Shown: positions 33,810 through 42,001, counted from the first letter of the stretch. The stretch is 45,370 bases of DNA from Rhodospirillaceae bacterium Spongia-Bin9 (GCA_900197615.1 FZLR01000014.1:1-45370), one strand, 5' to 3'. The notes: a model not told the origin generated them from the letters alone. Program-made: numbers and translations.

Positions 33810-34472
33810 TCAAGAGATAATTTCTTTATGGCCGTATTCTCTTCCAAGATAATCGGGTTGAGCGTCGGGCATTGCTTTGCGAAACGCTTCGACTTTCTCG
33901 CAGGATCTGACAATATTCAGAATTCTCCTGAATCGACCGATCGGGATCCCAAACCAGCGTGCATTACCGACGACGGGCACAAGATAGATGTCTGCAATGC
34001 TGGGCTCATCACCGAAACAAAAGGTGGTTTCCGGCGAACGCCTTTTAAGAATTTCTTCGAGCGTCAAAAGACCCTCGGTAATCCAGTGCGTATACCATGC
34101 CATTGACTTGCTCTCGGACCACTGCTCGCGGCTGGTCAGGTAATTGCGCACACGGTGGTTGTGGATGGGATGTATCTCGCAGGCGATGAACTGGGAAAAC
34201 GACCGCGCTGCCAATCTTTCCATCGGGTCTGCGGGAAAAATAGAGGGCGTTGGGTAGGCTTCCTCGATCCACTCCACTATGGCTGTAGATTGGCCGATAA
34301 TGGTCCCGTCTATTTCGATCGCAGGCAATAAGCCTTGTGGATTTTTGCGCCGGTAGGTCTCTGTGCGCATGTCATCGACAGCAATGTAGTCGTAAGGAAT
34401 GTCTTTCAAGTTAAGGGTCGTGCGGACACGCTGGCCCGCTGAATTCCGGTACCGCGTATAGAGCTTTATCAT
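33810..34472 (-). CDS. GST-family protein, maleylpyruvate/maleylacetoacetate isomerase-like
   Basis: This 220-residue protein has a zeta-class-like N-terminus (IKLYTRYRNSAGQRVRTTLN, with Ser11 region as glutathione site), NPQGLLPAIEIDGTIIGQST and AIVEWIEEAYPTPSIFP. The helical domain contains IACEIHPIHNHRVRNYL, typical of maleylacetoacetate/maleylpyruvate isomerases, and FGDEPSIADIYLVPVV. The start at ATG 34472 overlaps the stop of the upstream GntR gene (ATGA), so the two are co-translated; a start 18 bp earlier is possible. Its GC content is visibly lower than in the housekeeping genes. It may isomerise or detoxify an intermediate of the pathway served by the adjacent TRAP-TAXI transporter. 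Confidence 0.85.
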   Translation of the reverse strand: MIKLYTRYRNSAGQRVRTTLNLKDIPYDYIAVDDMRTETYRRKNPQGLLPAIEIDGTIIGQSTAIVEWIEEAYPTPSIFPADPMERLAARSFSQFIACEIHPIHNHRVRNYLTSREQWSESKSMAWYTHWITEGLLTLEEILKRRSPETTFCFGDEPSIADIYLVPVVGNARWFGIPIGRFRRILNIVRSCEKVEAFRKAMPDAQPDYLGREYGHKEIIS

Positions 34473-35209
34473 TTTTCGTCGCCCGACCATTTTCTCAGAG
34501 CAGATCTCAGTCCCTCAAAGTGGTTTTCCATTTCTTTTCGCGCCCGGCCCGGCGACCTTGCGCGAATGGCTTCAGCAATGGGCCGGTGTTCGTCCTGAAG
34601 CCTTTTCCACTCTTTCAGGGGAACGGCCTCCTTAAAATTGAGAAATCGGTATTCATCCAGAGCCTTTATGATAAGTTCCGCCAGATAGGGATTGCAGGAA
34701 GCGTTTGCGATTGCCGTGTGAATTTCCAAGTTGAGATCCTTCTTGTGGGATTCTTCGGCGGGCAGGGCTTCAATCTCCGCAATCGGAAACTCAATTGCGT
34801 GAATCTGATTGTCGTTGGCGTTCACTGCCGCCAGCTCCGCAGCGCGGATTTCCAGGAGGGACCGGACTTCCCAAATTTGAAGTAAGGCCTTGCGGCGATC
34901 GCGCAGGTGGCTGCGGCGAATTTCGCCGATGTCGATTGGCCGGTCGGAGCGCACGAACCGGCCCGCGCCGTGGCGGCTCTCGACGATGCCTTGCGATTCG
35001 AGGACGCGGAACGCCTCGCGGAGAATGGGACGGCTGACCATCCAACGTTCTGCAAGATCGCGTTCGGCAGGAAATCGGTCGCCGACCTGCAAATCTCCCG
35101 AACCGATCAGGCCCATGATCTGATCGACTATGGACTGGTACCGAAGAATCGCCTTGATGGGTGAAAACTTGGCACTGTCCAGCGCCGATCCACCGTCTTC
35201 CTTCGCCAT
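34469..35209 (-). CDS. FadR-subfamily GntR transcriptional regulator
   Basis: This 246-residue protein has an N-terminal winged helix (ILRYQSIVDQIMGLIGSGDL, FPAERDLAERWMVSRPILRE, AFRVLESQGIVESRHGAGRF) and an FCD domain (VRSLLEIRAAELAAV, DLNLEIHTAIANASCNPYLA). I chose the ATG at 35209, which has a GGGAGAG site upstream; the longer open frame (to 35371) adds 54 residues before the DNA-binding domain. It is divergent from the TRAP-TAXI permease and co-directional with the GST gene. It probably represses both directions, perhaps via the palindrome at 35665-35687. Confidence 0.88.
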   Translation of the reverse strand: MAKEDGGSALDSAKFSPIKAILRYQSIVDQIMGLIGSGDLQVGDRFPAERDLAERWMVSRPILREAFRVLESQGIVESRHGAGRFVRSDRPIDIGEIRRSHLRDRRKALLQIWEVRSLLEIRAAELAAVNANDNQIHAIEFPIAEIEALPAEESHKKDLNLEIHTAIANASCNPYLAELIIKALDEYRFLNFKEAVPLKEWKRLQDEHRPIAEAIRARSPGRARKEMENHFEGLRSALRKWSGDEK

Positions 35210-35729
35210 GCTCGTCTCTCCCCTACTATGCCGTGCCGGTGAGGACGGCCGGATGAGAATGGGGGAAATTTCCTGTGCAGACAAATTCATTGTTTGGGCT
35301 GGGCTTACGTGTTCGGGCTGGCCGCCCATTCGGCAGGCGGGAAGCAGCTTCGCGATCCTCGGCCGGCGCACCGCATTATGGCAGCAAGTCGTCAGCGCGG
35401 TCCCTCCCTAAATCGGAGACACGCCGTCATGCGGTCGGCCGGAAAGATGTCTCGGGCTGCCAGGTGCGCTTCGTCCGCTTCGACGTTTCGGAGCGCTCGT
35501 CCCCTGCCGGATCGGGCGGATCCGACCCAGCGCCCCAATTCCGCTCCCGGTTCCGCCCCTGATGGCGCCTGCTGCGCGATGGCGCCACTGCGCTGCGACA
35601 AGCCCGTAGAATTGGGGCTTGGACCGATACGCCTTGAGGACGATCGGACGGGCGGCTACAGTGGATAGGTAAAGTGGGTTTACCAATCCTCCGTTTCCGT
35701 CTATGTTCGTTTCTGCTGGGGTTCGAAGA
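35210..35729. promoter_or_regulatory. Divergent control region with GGTAAA-N5-TTTACC palindrome
   Basis: This gap of about 520 bp carries no gene I can support; several short GC-rich open frames look spurious. The palindrome GGTAAA (35668-35673), GTGGG, TTTACC (35679-35684) extends with two more pairs to 35665-35687. It lies 43-65 bp before the permease ATG at 35730. It is the best candidate operator for the GntR regulator. Confidence 0.4.
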
Positions 35730-37667
35730 ATGACGAACGGAATTGAAGAATGTGAAACTGTCGAGCGGAACCGGATAACGTTGCGGGAAGTGTTTTTCGG
35801 CGATGGTAAATGGCTTGAGCTCGTTACAAGTAATCTCGCCATTTTCTCCTCGATTTTCGCCCTGTATACAGGACTATTCGGTGAGGAAGTGGAACTTATA
35901 CAACGCGGTGTCCACTTCGGATTCTCTGTTGCGTTAATTTATTTTATTACCGGAAAAGATAGCGCTTGGTGGAAGCGCGTTCCTTCACTTCTTGCGGCGT
36001 TGGTTTTGCTGTATAGCGCCGCTTATATAATCTTCGAATACAACAACATAATGGCTCGGGAAGGTGAGCTTACAACACACGAGATTACGCTTGGAGTCAT
36101 TCTGTTTCCGCTGCTTCTGGAGGCTTCGCGCCGTTCCATCGGTTTGACGTTGCCGCTTGTCTCGTTGCTTTTCGTCGCCTACGCCTACTTCGGACCGTTC
36201 CTCCCGTTCGGATTGGGGCATCGAGGCTACGATATAGAAAGACTCGCCTCTCATCTGTTCCTGAGCACCGATGGGATATACGGTACGCCCCTCGGCGTGT
36301 CGGCGACTTTCATCTTCATGTTCGTCTTGTTCGGCGCCTTCCTTCAGGTATCGGGCGCCGGAGAATTCCTGATCAATCTGGCCATCGCGACCACGGGGAG
36401 GAGCCGGGGCGGGCCGGCGAAGATCGCGGTTGTGTCGAGCGCATTCTTCGGGACGATGTCCGGCAGTGCGATTGCAAATGCATCGGCTACCGGCACATTC
36501 ACAATCCCCTTGATGCGCCGAGTCGGATACAAGCCGCATATCGCGGCTTCGTTCGAAAGCCTGGCTTCCCTCGGCGGACAATTGATGCCGCCTATCATGG
36601 GGTCGGCCGCGTTCGTAATGGTCGAGTTTACCCAGATTGCCTATCTCGACATCGCCGCGGCGGCGCTCTTTCCCGGTCTTCTGTTTTTCTTCTCCGTCTT
36701 TGTCATCGTGGACCTGGAAGCTGCGCGCAACAATCTCAGCGGCTTGCCGAAATCGGAGCTGCCGAGCGTCCGCAAGACCCTCAACGAAGGGTGGATGCTG
36801 TTCGTCCCGCTCGTCACGCTCTTCACGCTGCTCTACCTCGGTTATTCGACGTTCATGTCGGCCTTCTGGTCGATTCCGACTGTCATCCTCGTGGCAGCGG
36901 TGAAGCGAGCTACGCGCCTGTCTTTCCCGCAGTTCCTCGAAGCCTTGCGGAAGGGCGGACTCGCCGTCACCAAGATCGCCGTCGCCTGCGCCTGCTCAGG
37001 GATCATCGTCGGGGTGGCGACACTCACGGGACTGGCGGTCGATCTGTCGAACCTGATGATCGAGCTGGCGGGCGGCAGCCTATTCAACCTGCTCCTGCTG
37101 ACCATGGTCGTCTCCATCATCCTGGGAATGGGCCTCCCGACGGTAGCCTGCTACATCCTTCTTGCCGTGCTCGTGGGACCCGCGCTGGAGCAGATGGGAC
37201 TGTCGTTGCTGGCCTCCCATCTGTTCATCTTCTATTTCGGTATTGTTTCAGGGATAACGCCACCGGTCGCCCTGGTTTCGTATGCCGCCGCGGGTGTGGC
37301 CAATACGGACGCGATCAAGACGTCCTGGGCGGCCTGCCGGCTCGGGATTGCCATCTACATTCTGCCTTACGCCTTCGTGTATGTGCCTGAACTTCTCCTG
37401 ATTGGAGAGTGGCACAACGTCGTGATTCGGATCCTCCTTGCCTTCGGATCCCTCTACGTCTTTGTGGCGGCAATCCAAGGCTACCTCTTCGTTCCCCTCA
37501 ACATCGTACACCGCTTGGGCTTTGGGTGCTTAGCGGTCTGTCTGCTGATTGCCAATGTCTGGATCTACCTTCCCGCCGCCGCCATTGCCGTTATTTCCGT
37601 CCTGTTCTTGCGGCGTTCCGTCGGGCGGACCGCCGAACGTACCGCCGATCATTCCGCCCGAAAGTAA
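35730..37667 (+). CDS. TRAP-TAXI transporter fused 4TM/12TM permease
   Basis: This protein of about 645 residues fuses the small (DctQ-like) and large (DctM-like) TRAP permease parts, as in TAXI-type systems. The N-terminal part has helices such as LAIFSSIFALYTGLFG and VPSLLAALVLLYSAAYIIFE. The DctM-like core has GTPLGVSATFIFMFVLFGAF, SSAFFGTMSGSAIANASATG, LASLGGQLMPPIMGSAAFVM, IILGMGLPTVACYILLAVLV and FYFGIVSGITPPVALVSYAA. I placed the start at ATG 35730, which has a G-rich stretch upstream; ATG 35703 is an alternative. The first 400-500 bp are more AT-rich than the rest. The receptor gene follows 80 bp downstream. Confidence 0.92.
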   Translation: MTNGIEECETVERNRITLREVFFGDGKWLELVTSNLAIFSSIFALYTGLFGEEVELIQRGVHFGFSVALIYFITGKDSAWWKRVPSLLAALVLLYSAAYIIFEYNNIMAREGELTTHEITLGVILFPLLLEASRRSIGLTLPLVSLLFVAYAYFGPFLPFGLGHRGYDIERLASHLFLSTDGIYGTPLGVSATFIFMFVLFGAFLQVSGAGEFLINLAIATTGRSRGGPAKIAVVSSAFFGTMSGSAIANASATGTFTIPLMRRVGYKPHIAASFESLASLGGQLMPPIMGSAAFVMVEFTQIAYLDIAAAALFPGLLFFFSVFVIVDLEAARNNLSGLPKSELPSVRKTLNEGWMLFVPLVTLFTLLYLGYSTFMSAFWSIPTVILVAAVKRATRLSFPQFLEALRKGGLAVTKIAVACACSGIIVGVATLTGLAVDLSNLMIELAGGSLFNLLLLTMVVSIILGMGLPTVACYILLAVLVGPALEQMGLSLLASHLFIFYFGIVSGITPPVALVSYAAAGVANTDAIKTSWAACRLGIAIYILPYAFVYVPELLLIGEWHNVVIRILLAFGSLYVFVAAIQGYLFVPLNIVHRLGFGCLAVCLLIANVWIYLPAAAIAVISVLFLRRSVGRTAERTADHSARK

Positions 37668-37677
37668 CGTCCTTCCC

Positions 37678-37724
37678 GAGCCGGAGAGAAATGCCGGCTC
37701 CCAACAAATCGGGTGAAAAACCCG
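37678..37724 (+). other. Two tandem hairpins between permease and receptor genes
   Basis: Hairpin 1 has arms GAGCCGG (37678-37684) and CCGGCTC (37694-37700). Hairpin 2 has arms CGGGT (37710-37714) and ACCCG (37720-37724) around GAAAA. They sit in the 80-bp gap before the receptor's ribosome-binding site. Neither has a T run, so they are more likely RNA-stability or processing elements than terminators. That role is inferred. Confidence 0.5.
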
Positions 37725-37747
37725 GGAAACCAAAGAGGAGATGTCAA

Positions 37748-38746
37748 ATGAAGACCTTAAACAAGACCGTGTCAGCGTCGGTCCTTGCCGGCGCGGTCGC
37801 TCTGGCTGCATCTGCGCCCGCCCTTGCGGAGACCTATGTATCTATCGGAACGGCAAAAGCGACCGGTAGCTGGTATCCGCTGGGCGCCGCACTCTCGACA
37901 GTCGTGAGCAAGCATGCAGCAGGCGTTACGGCGAAAGTGGAATCGACCAAAGGCGGCATGGCGAACGTCCATCTTCTGGCCAAAAAGCAGGTGGATATAG
38001 CCTTCGTCCCGCCTTGGGCCATCGCAGACGCCAGAAAGGGCGCCGGAGCTTATAAGGGCAAGAAGGGCTTCCCGGTGAAGGTGTCGGGCTGGCTCGGCTT
38101 TGCGCCGAATTATCTGACGATCATGGTCCCGGCGGACAGCGCTATCAAATCCGTGAACGACCTGCGCGGAAAGCGGGTCAATATGGGCGCGCCGGGAACC
38201 TTCAACCGGCCCATCCTCAGGATGGTTCTGAACGAGCAGGGCATTGGCGTGAAGGATGTCAAGGCGTTCGATATCGCCCTTGGGCCTGCCGTCAATCGGC
38301 TGAAGAACCGCCAATTGGACGTCGTCTGGTGGTGGGCGGCGACCCCGGCATCGGCGTTTACCGATGCGTCCGTCTCCCTGAATACCCGCCTCGTCGGATT
38401 GAGCCCGGCAACTGTCACGCAGCTTACGGGAAAATATTCCTGGTTCAGCGCAGGAGCCATTGCAGCCGGTATCTATAAGGGCACCGCACAAAAAACTCCG
38501 ACGGTCTTCACGAAGATCAGCGCGGCCATGTTGAGCTCGATACCGGACGAAGTCGCCTACAAGATGACCAAGGCGGTCTTTGAAAATCTTGACGAGCTGG
38601 GTGCGATCCATCCGGTCTTCAAGAAACTTTCGAAGATTAACGTACTCGAAGGCCTGTCCATTCCGATCCATCCCGGAGCTGAAAAATACTTCCGGGAAGT
38701 CGGTGTACCCGGGCTCGATGCTTTCGTGAAAAAAATGGCCCAATAA
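37748..38746 (+). CDS. TAXI-family TRAP transporter solute receptor
   Basis: This 332-residue protein has a signal peptide (TVSASVLAGAVALAASAPAL, cleavage near ALA-ET). TAXI-family features follow: YVSIGTAKATGSWYPLGAAL, ESTKGGMANVHLLAKKQVDI, DLRGKRVNMGAPGT and VFENLDELGAIHPVFKKLS. It should deliver an unknown small solute, typically a dicarboxylate or amino acid for this family, to the fused permease encoded upstream. An AGAGGAG ribosome-binding site (37734-37740) precedes the ATG. The gene is separated from the permease by two RNA hairpins, which may let it be expressed more strongly, as is common for receptors. Confidence 0.92.
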   Translation: MKTLNKTVSASVLAGAVALAASAPALAETYVSIGTAKATGSWYPLGAALSTVVSKHAAGVTAKVESTKGGMANVHLLAKKQVDIAFVPPWAIADARKGAGAYKGKKGFPVKVSGWLGFAPNYLTIMVPADSAIKSVNDLRGKRVNMGAPGTFNRPILRMVLNEQGIGVKDVKAFDIALGPAVNRLKNRQLDVVWWWAATPASAFTDASVSLNTRLVGLSPATVTQLTGKYSWFSAGAIAAGIYKGTAQKTPTVFTKISAAMLSSIPDEVAYKMTKAVFENLDELGAIHPVFKKLSKINVLEGLSIPIHPGAEKYFREVGVPGLDAFVKKMAQ

Positions 38747-38841
38747 AGGGAAGGATGCGGCCCGCGCCTGTTCCCAGCGCTGGCCGCATCCACCGGCCGT
38801 TTCGGAGGCGGACGAAAATTGGTTCGAAGGAATCCCGACCG

Positions 38842-39621
38842 ATGGTTACAAAGACAAAATCGACTCAGGCAGAAATCGAAAAAATGGTCAAGATATTGGG
38901 AAAAATGGAATTTCCCCAATGGACGGCGCGCCAGCGCCTGGCTATCGGTTGCCGAATTCTCGCGGACAACGGACACGGATCCGGTCTTGCCGGCCAATTC
39001 ACGGCTCGTGGGGAGGAACCGGACACCATGTGGACCCTGCCCTACGGAATGGGATTCGAGGAAGCGACGGCATCGGCCTACTTGCTGGTCGACCGCGATC
39101 TAAAAGTCCTGGAAGGATCGGGTACACCGAACATGGCGAACCGCTTTCACCTTCATGTCTACCGCGAACGCCCGGATGCCATGGCGCTCGTTCATACGCA
39201 CCCGCCATACAGTTCGGCGCTCTCGATGATTGGCGAGCCGCTGCACGTCTCACATATGGATACGGCGATGTTCTACGACGACGTGGCCTATCTGCCGACC
39301 TGGCCGGGGGTTCCCTTCGGGGATGAGGAGGGCGAGATCATCTCCAACGCGATCGGCGACAAGAACGCCATACTCCTGGCCCACCACGGCCAAATGTGCG
39401 CCGCACCGTCGATCGAGGCGGCCTGCGTCATGGCGGTCTTTATCGAACACGCGGCGCGGCTCCAGCTCCTCGCCATGGCGGCAGGAGAAATCAGGGATAT
39501 CGAACCAAAACTGGGCAAGGAGGCCCACGACTGGCGCCATGCACCGGAAGCCATGGCCGTAACCTTCCACTACTTCGCCCGGCTCGCCCTCCAGAAACAT
39601 ACTGACGCGGTATTCCAATGA
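38842..39621 (+). CDS. Class II aldolase/adducin family protein
   Basis: This 259-residue protein has the fuculose-aldolase-like zinc site: H103 (RFHLHVYRERPD), H118 and H120 (LVHTHPPYSSALS) and H181 (ILLAHHGQM). The early segment LADNGHGSGLAGQFTARG matches the family's G-x-G-S/H-R phosphate-site region, but with G-Q-F-T where sugar-phosphate aldolases usually have conserved binding residues. It may therefore act on a non-phosphorylated substrate or as a decarboxylase. It lies 95 bp after the TAXI receptor on the same strand and probably breaks down the imported compound. The exact reaction is unknown. Confidence 0.88.
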   Translation: MVTKTKSTQAEIEKMVKILGKMEFPQWTARQRLAIGCRILADNGHGSGLAGQFTARGEEPDTMWTLPYGMGFEEATASAYLLVDRDLKVLEGSGTPNMANRFHLHVYRERPDAMALVHTHPPYSSALSMIGEPLHVSHMDTAMFYDDVAYLPTWPGVPFGDEEGEIISNAIGDKNAILLAHHGQMCAAPSIEAACVMAVFIEHAARLQLLAMAAGEIRDIEPKLGKEAHDWRHAPEAMAVTFHYFARLALQKHTDAVFQ

Positions 39622-39790
39622 GGACAGGGGCAAAACCGCAGCTTTTCGATGCTGGCGCCGACCATGATCCGGGCTTTAGCGAGGGCCGTGTATGGCAGAC
39701 CCTTCCCAAAGCCGCCGCCAGCCGATAATCCCTGTGCGGTGGCGCGCCGCAAGGTCCGCGGCGCAGCCTGCCGCAAACGGGAGCCGGCCC

Positions 39791-40921
39791 ATGCCCGCCG
39801 AAGCCGTAACGGTCGAAACCTTCGATTACCGCCACAGCCCGCTGCCGGTGCGCGAAGGCCTGGTGGCCTCGCAGCGGCGCGCCTGGGCAAGGCTGGCCGA
39901 ACCGGGCGAATGGTGGCCGGCCGCCGTTCGCATCGCGATTGCCGAGGAGACCCGCGCGGCGACCGCCTGCGCCTTCTGCGCCGAACGCAAGGCGGCGCTC
40001 TCGCCCTACGCCGTCAGCGGCCGGCACACCGCGGCGACCGTCCTGCCGGACGTTCTGGTCGACACCGTCCACCGCATCCGCACCGATCCGGAGCGCCTGA
40101 CCCGCCGTTTCTACGATACGGCGCTCGCCGCCGGCGGACTGAGCGATGCGGAATATGCCGAGACGGTCGCCATCGTCGCCACGGTCGTCGCCATCGATAC
40201 CTTCTGCGACGCCATGGGGCTGCCGCGCCACGCGCTGCCCGAACCGGTTGCCGGCGAACCGCGCCGGCGGCGTCCACCCGGCGCAAAGCCGGGGTTGGCC
40301 TGGATCGCAACGGTCGCGCCTGAGGACGTGACGGAAGGCGAGGCCGGTATGTACGATGGGCTGGCCGGCGTGAACATCCACCGGGCGCTGTCGCTGGTGC
40401 CGGCGGAAGTCGTCGGGTTCTTCGATCTGGACGCCGAGCACTACCTGCCCGATGCGCTGCTGCGCGATTTCGGCACCGAACACCGCGCGCTCACCCATGC
40501 CCAGATCGAGTTTCTGGCGGCGCGGGTCTCGGCGATCAACCAGTGCGTCTACTGAACCACCAGCCACGCGGTGCTGCTCCGTGGGAGCGGCGAACATACC
40601 GGCGACGCCTACGATCTGAGCGCCATCGTCGATGACCGCGGCACCGGCGGCGGCGTCGCTGCGGCGGCGGCGCTGACCGGCTACGCCAACGCTTTCTTCG
40701 ACGATGAAGCCGACTTCGCCGCGGCGCGCGACCGGCTGCACGCGGAAATCGGCGGCGAAGCGCTGGTCGACGCCGCCGGGGTGCTCGCCATCTTCAATGC
40801 CGTGGTGCGGATCGCCGATTCCACCGGCATCCCGCTGGAGGACCAGAAGGCCGAAATGTCGGCCGATTTCCGGGACGCGCTGGGCATCGGCGACTATCCG
40901 TCGACAGAAGGCAAGTTCTGA
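39791..40921 (+). CDS. Predicted selenoprotein: two-domain AhpD/carboxymuconolactone-decarboxylase-like (in-frame TGA = Sec at 40553-40555)
   Basis: Read straight through the TGA at 40553-40555, the frame gives a 376-residue protein. The N-terminal AhpD-like half has C60-A-F-C63 (TACAFCAERK). The C-terminal half has C252-V-Y-[TGA]-T-T-S-H259, which is the AhpD redox motif CxxC-x3-H with the TGA exactly at the second Cys. Coding quality, frame and homology-like character continue to TGA 40919-40921 (ending STEGKF). A hairpin fitting the bacterial SECIS model follows (40572-40592). AhpD-like CxxU selenoproteins are known in bacteria. Predicted role: a selenol-based peroxidase or thiol oxidoreductase. 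The ATG at 39791 has a GGGAG site; an in-frame ATG at 39692 is an alternative. If not Sec, it is a nonsense-mutated gene. Confidence 0.8.
40572..40592 (+). promoter_or_regulatory. Bacterial SECIS-like hairpin
   Basis: Arms GCTGCTCC (40573-40580) and GGAGCGGC (40584-40591) pair fully with one G-U. One more T-G wobble at 40572/40592 extends the stem around the loop GTG (40581-40583). The apical loop starts 25 nt after the TGA and begins with G. Bacterial SECIS models expect a 16-37 nt distance and a small loop with a G in its first two bases. It lies inside coding sequence, as bacterial SECIS elements do. Confidence 0.7.
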
Positions 40922-40927
40922 CGCCGC

Positions 40928-40960
40928 ACCGCCCGGCCGCCGATCGGCCGGGGCGGTTTA
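40928..40960 (+). terminator. Rho-independent terminator after the selenoprotein gene
   Basis: ACCGCCCGGCCG (40928-40939) pairs with CGGCCGGGGCGGT (40945-40957), with one bulged G and a 5-nt loop, followed by TTTA. It begins 6 nt after the second TGA (40919-40921). This fits the gene truly ending there and not at the internal TGA. Confidence 0.65.
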
Positions 40961-41019
40961 GAGACTAATTTCTGAGGTGTGCAATATTCGGAATTTGGCT
41001 TCGATTCGAAGCCCGCCCG

Positions 41020-41298
41020 CTATTCCTGCTTCGACGCCGCCGCCATCGCCGCGTCGTCGAACGCCGGCAGGCTCTGGAACGAGCCGAAGCCCTGCTTCAC
41101 ATACCAGACCGAGAAATTGAGCATGGCCTCAGGGGTCGGCGCGTCCGCGATGTCGACGAAGTCGTAATTGCCCTGTGTGTAGAGGATCGACCGGAAGGTG
41201 ATGCCAAGCTCGTCGGCCTTGGCCAGCGCCAGCCTCCTCCGCTCGTCGTGCCTAGTCAGCCACTCGTCGCTCTGCTTGCCGAGCATGACATATTTCAT
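41020..41298 (-). CDS. GYD-domain protein
   Basis: This 92-residue protein is MKYVMLGKQSDEWLTRHDER followed by a region with LGITFRSILYTQGNYDFVDI and PEAMLNFSVWYVKQGFGSFQ, which matches the small GYD (PF08734) ferredoxin-like domain. The G-N-Y-D here corresponds to the name-giving G-Y-D motif. No biochemical role is established for the family. The start is ATG 41298; the frame is open upstream but has low-quality Arg/Pro-rich composition there. It converges with the selenoprotein gene. Confidence 0.75.
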   Translation of the reverse strand: MKYVMLGKQSDEWLTRHDERRRLALAKADELGITFRSILYTQGNYDFVDIADAPTPEAMLNFSVWYVKQGFGSFQSLPAFDDAAMAAASKQE

Positions 41299-42001
41299 AA
41301 CGGTCTCCGGTTTCGGGCGCCCGGTCGTGGGGCGCGGTTGTCTCCGATCGCCGGCGCCTGTCGCAACGGCGGGCCGGCCCGGGGCGAACCTAGGCGCGCG
41401 CAGGCGGGTAAGGCAAGAATGCCGTGACAGAACGCAGCGCAGCCGAAGTTCGTTCCAGCGCCTCGGAACGACGCAGGTAATGACAGACCGTGACGTTTCA
41501 TTAGAAGATATTCGTTTCGCCGCGGATCGTCGTTCCTCGACCTGCTTCGTCACGTTCTTTCATAACGTCTTGTAGTAATTTATTTTTTCTGACTGTGTTC
41601 CTGTTACTCGTTTCGACGACGGCGGCTGTCTTCGAATATCCGCTGACGCGACTTCGGTCGGTTGGGATCCGATATTCGGCGCCCAGACTTGACCCCATAG
41701 AATGACCGACAATCGAAGGGTTAGCCTGCCGATCGGTGCTCAATGCACACACCGAACGACAGCAGAACGGCTTGGGTGCCGACGAAATGGAAGCGCAGCG
41801 AACGTCCCATCCGGTTTGTCAGCTCGACCGGCTGTCGAAGTTCCAGGACAGGAGTGTCGATCGGCGCTAAAATATGACCCACGGAATCACGCATTATCAA
41901 TGATTTAGCGTAAGATCGGCGGTCGTGCTACGCCCCGCTCGACACTCGCCCGAATTCTTGCAACGGTCACCGGGAATACCGCAGCAACCTGAGGAACGAC
42001 T
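41299..42001. other. Gene-poor 0.7-kb region with AT-rich patch and IS-like motifs
   Basis: I find no supportable gene here. About 41500-41620 is clearly more AT-rich than its surroundings and contains a T-rich run near 41578-41590. From 41677 to 41882 lie IS21-like terminal motifs (separate entry). The GYD promoter presumably lies just above 41298 and the promoter of the GST gene just before 42002; I could not identify convincing boxes for either. Confidence 0.5.
41677..41882. repeat. IS21-like terminal-repeat relict, copy B
   Basis: Three related motifs occur: CGGCGCCCAGACTTGACCCC (41677-41696), GCCGATCGGTG (41728-41738), and GTCGATCGGCGC followed by AAAATATGACCCAC (41856-41882). The first two match copy A at 31058-31127 (17 of 20 and 10 of 11 bases). 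This resembles the multiple terminal repeats of IS21-type elements without istA/istB. It may be a solo end, an internally deleted copy, or a scar. Confidence 0.35.

Noticed and set aside
35392-35842. Possible gene fragments in the region upstream of the TRAP-TAXI permease
   Set aside because: Short frames in several registers with no recognisable motif, Arg/Ser/Pro-rich composition and no ribosome-binding site.
40571-40921. Separate small gene after the selenoprotein TGA
   Set aside because: It is in the same frame as the upstream half, continues the same domain, and its GTG start falls inside the SECIS-like hairpin with no ribosome-binding site.
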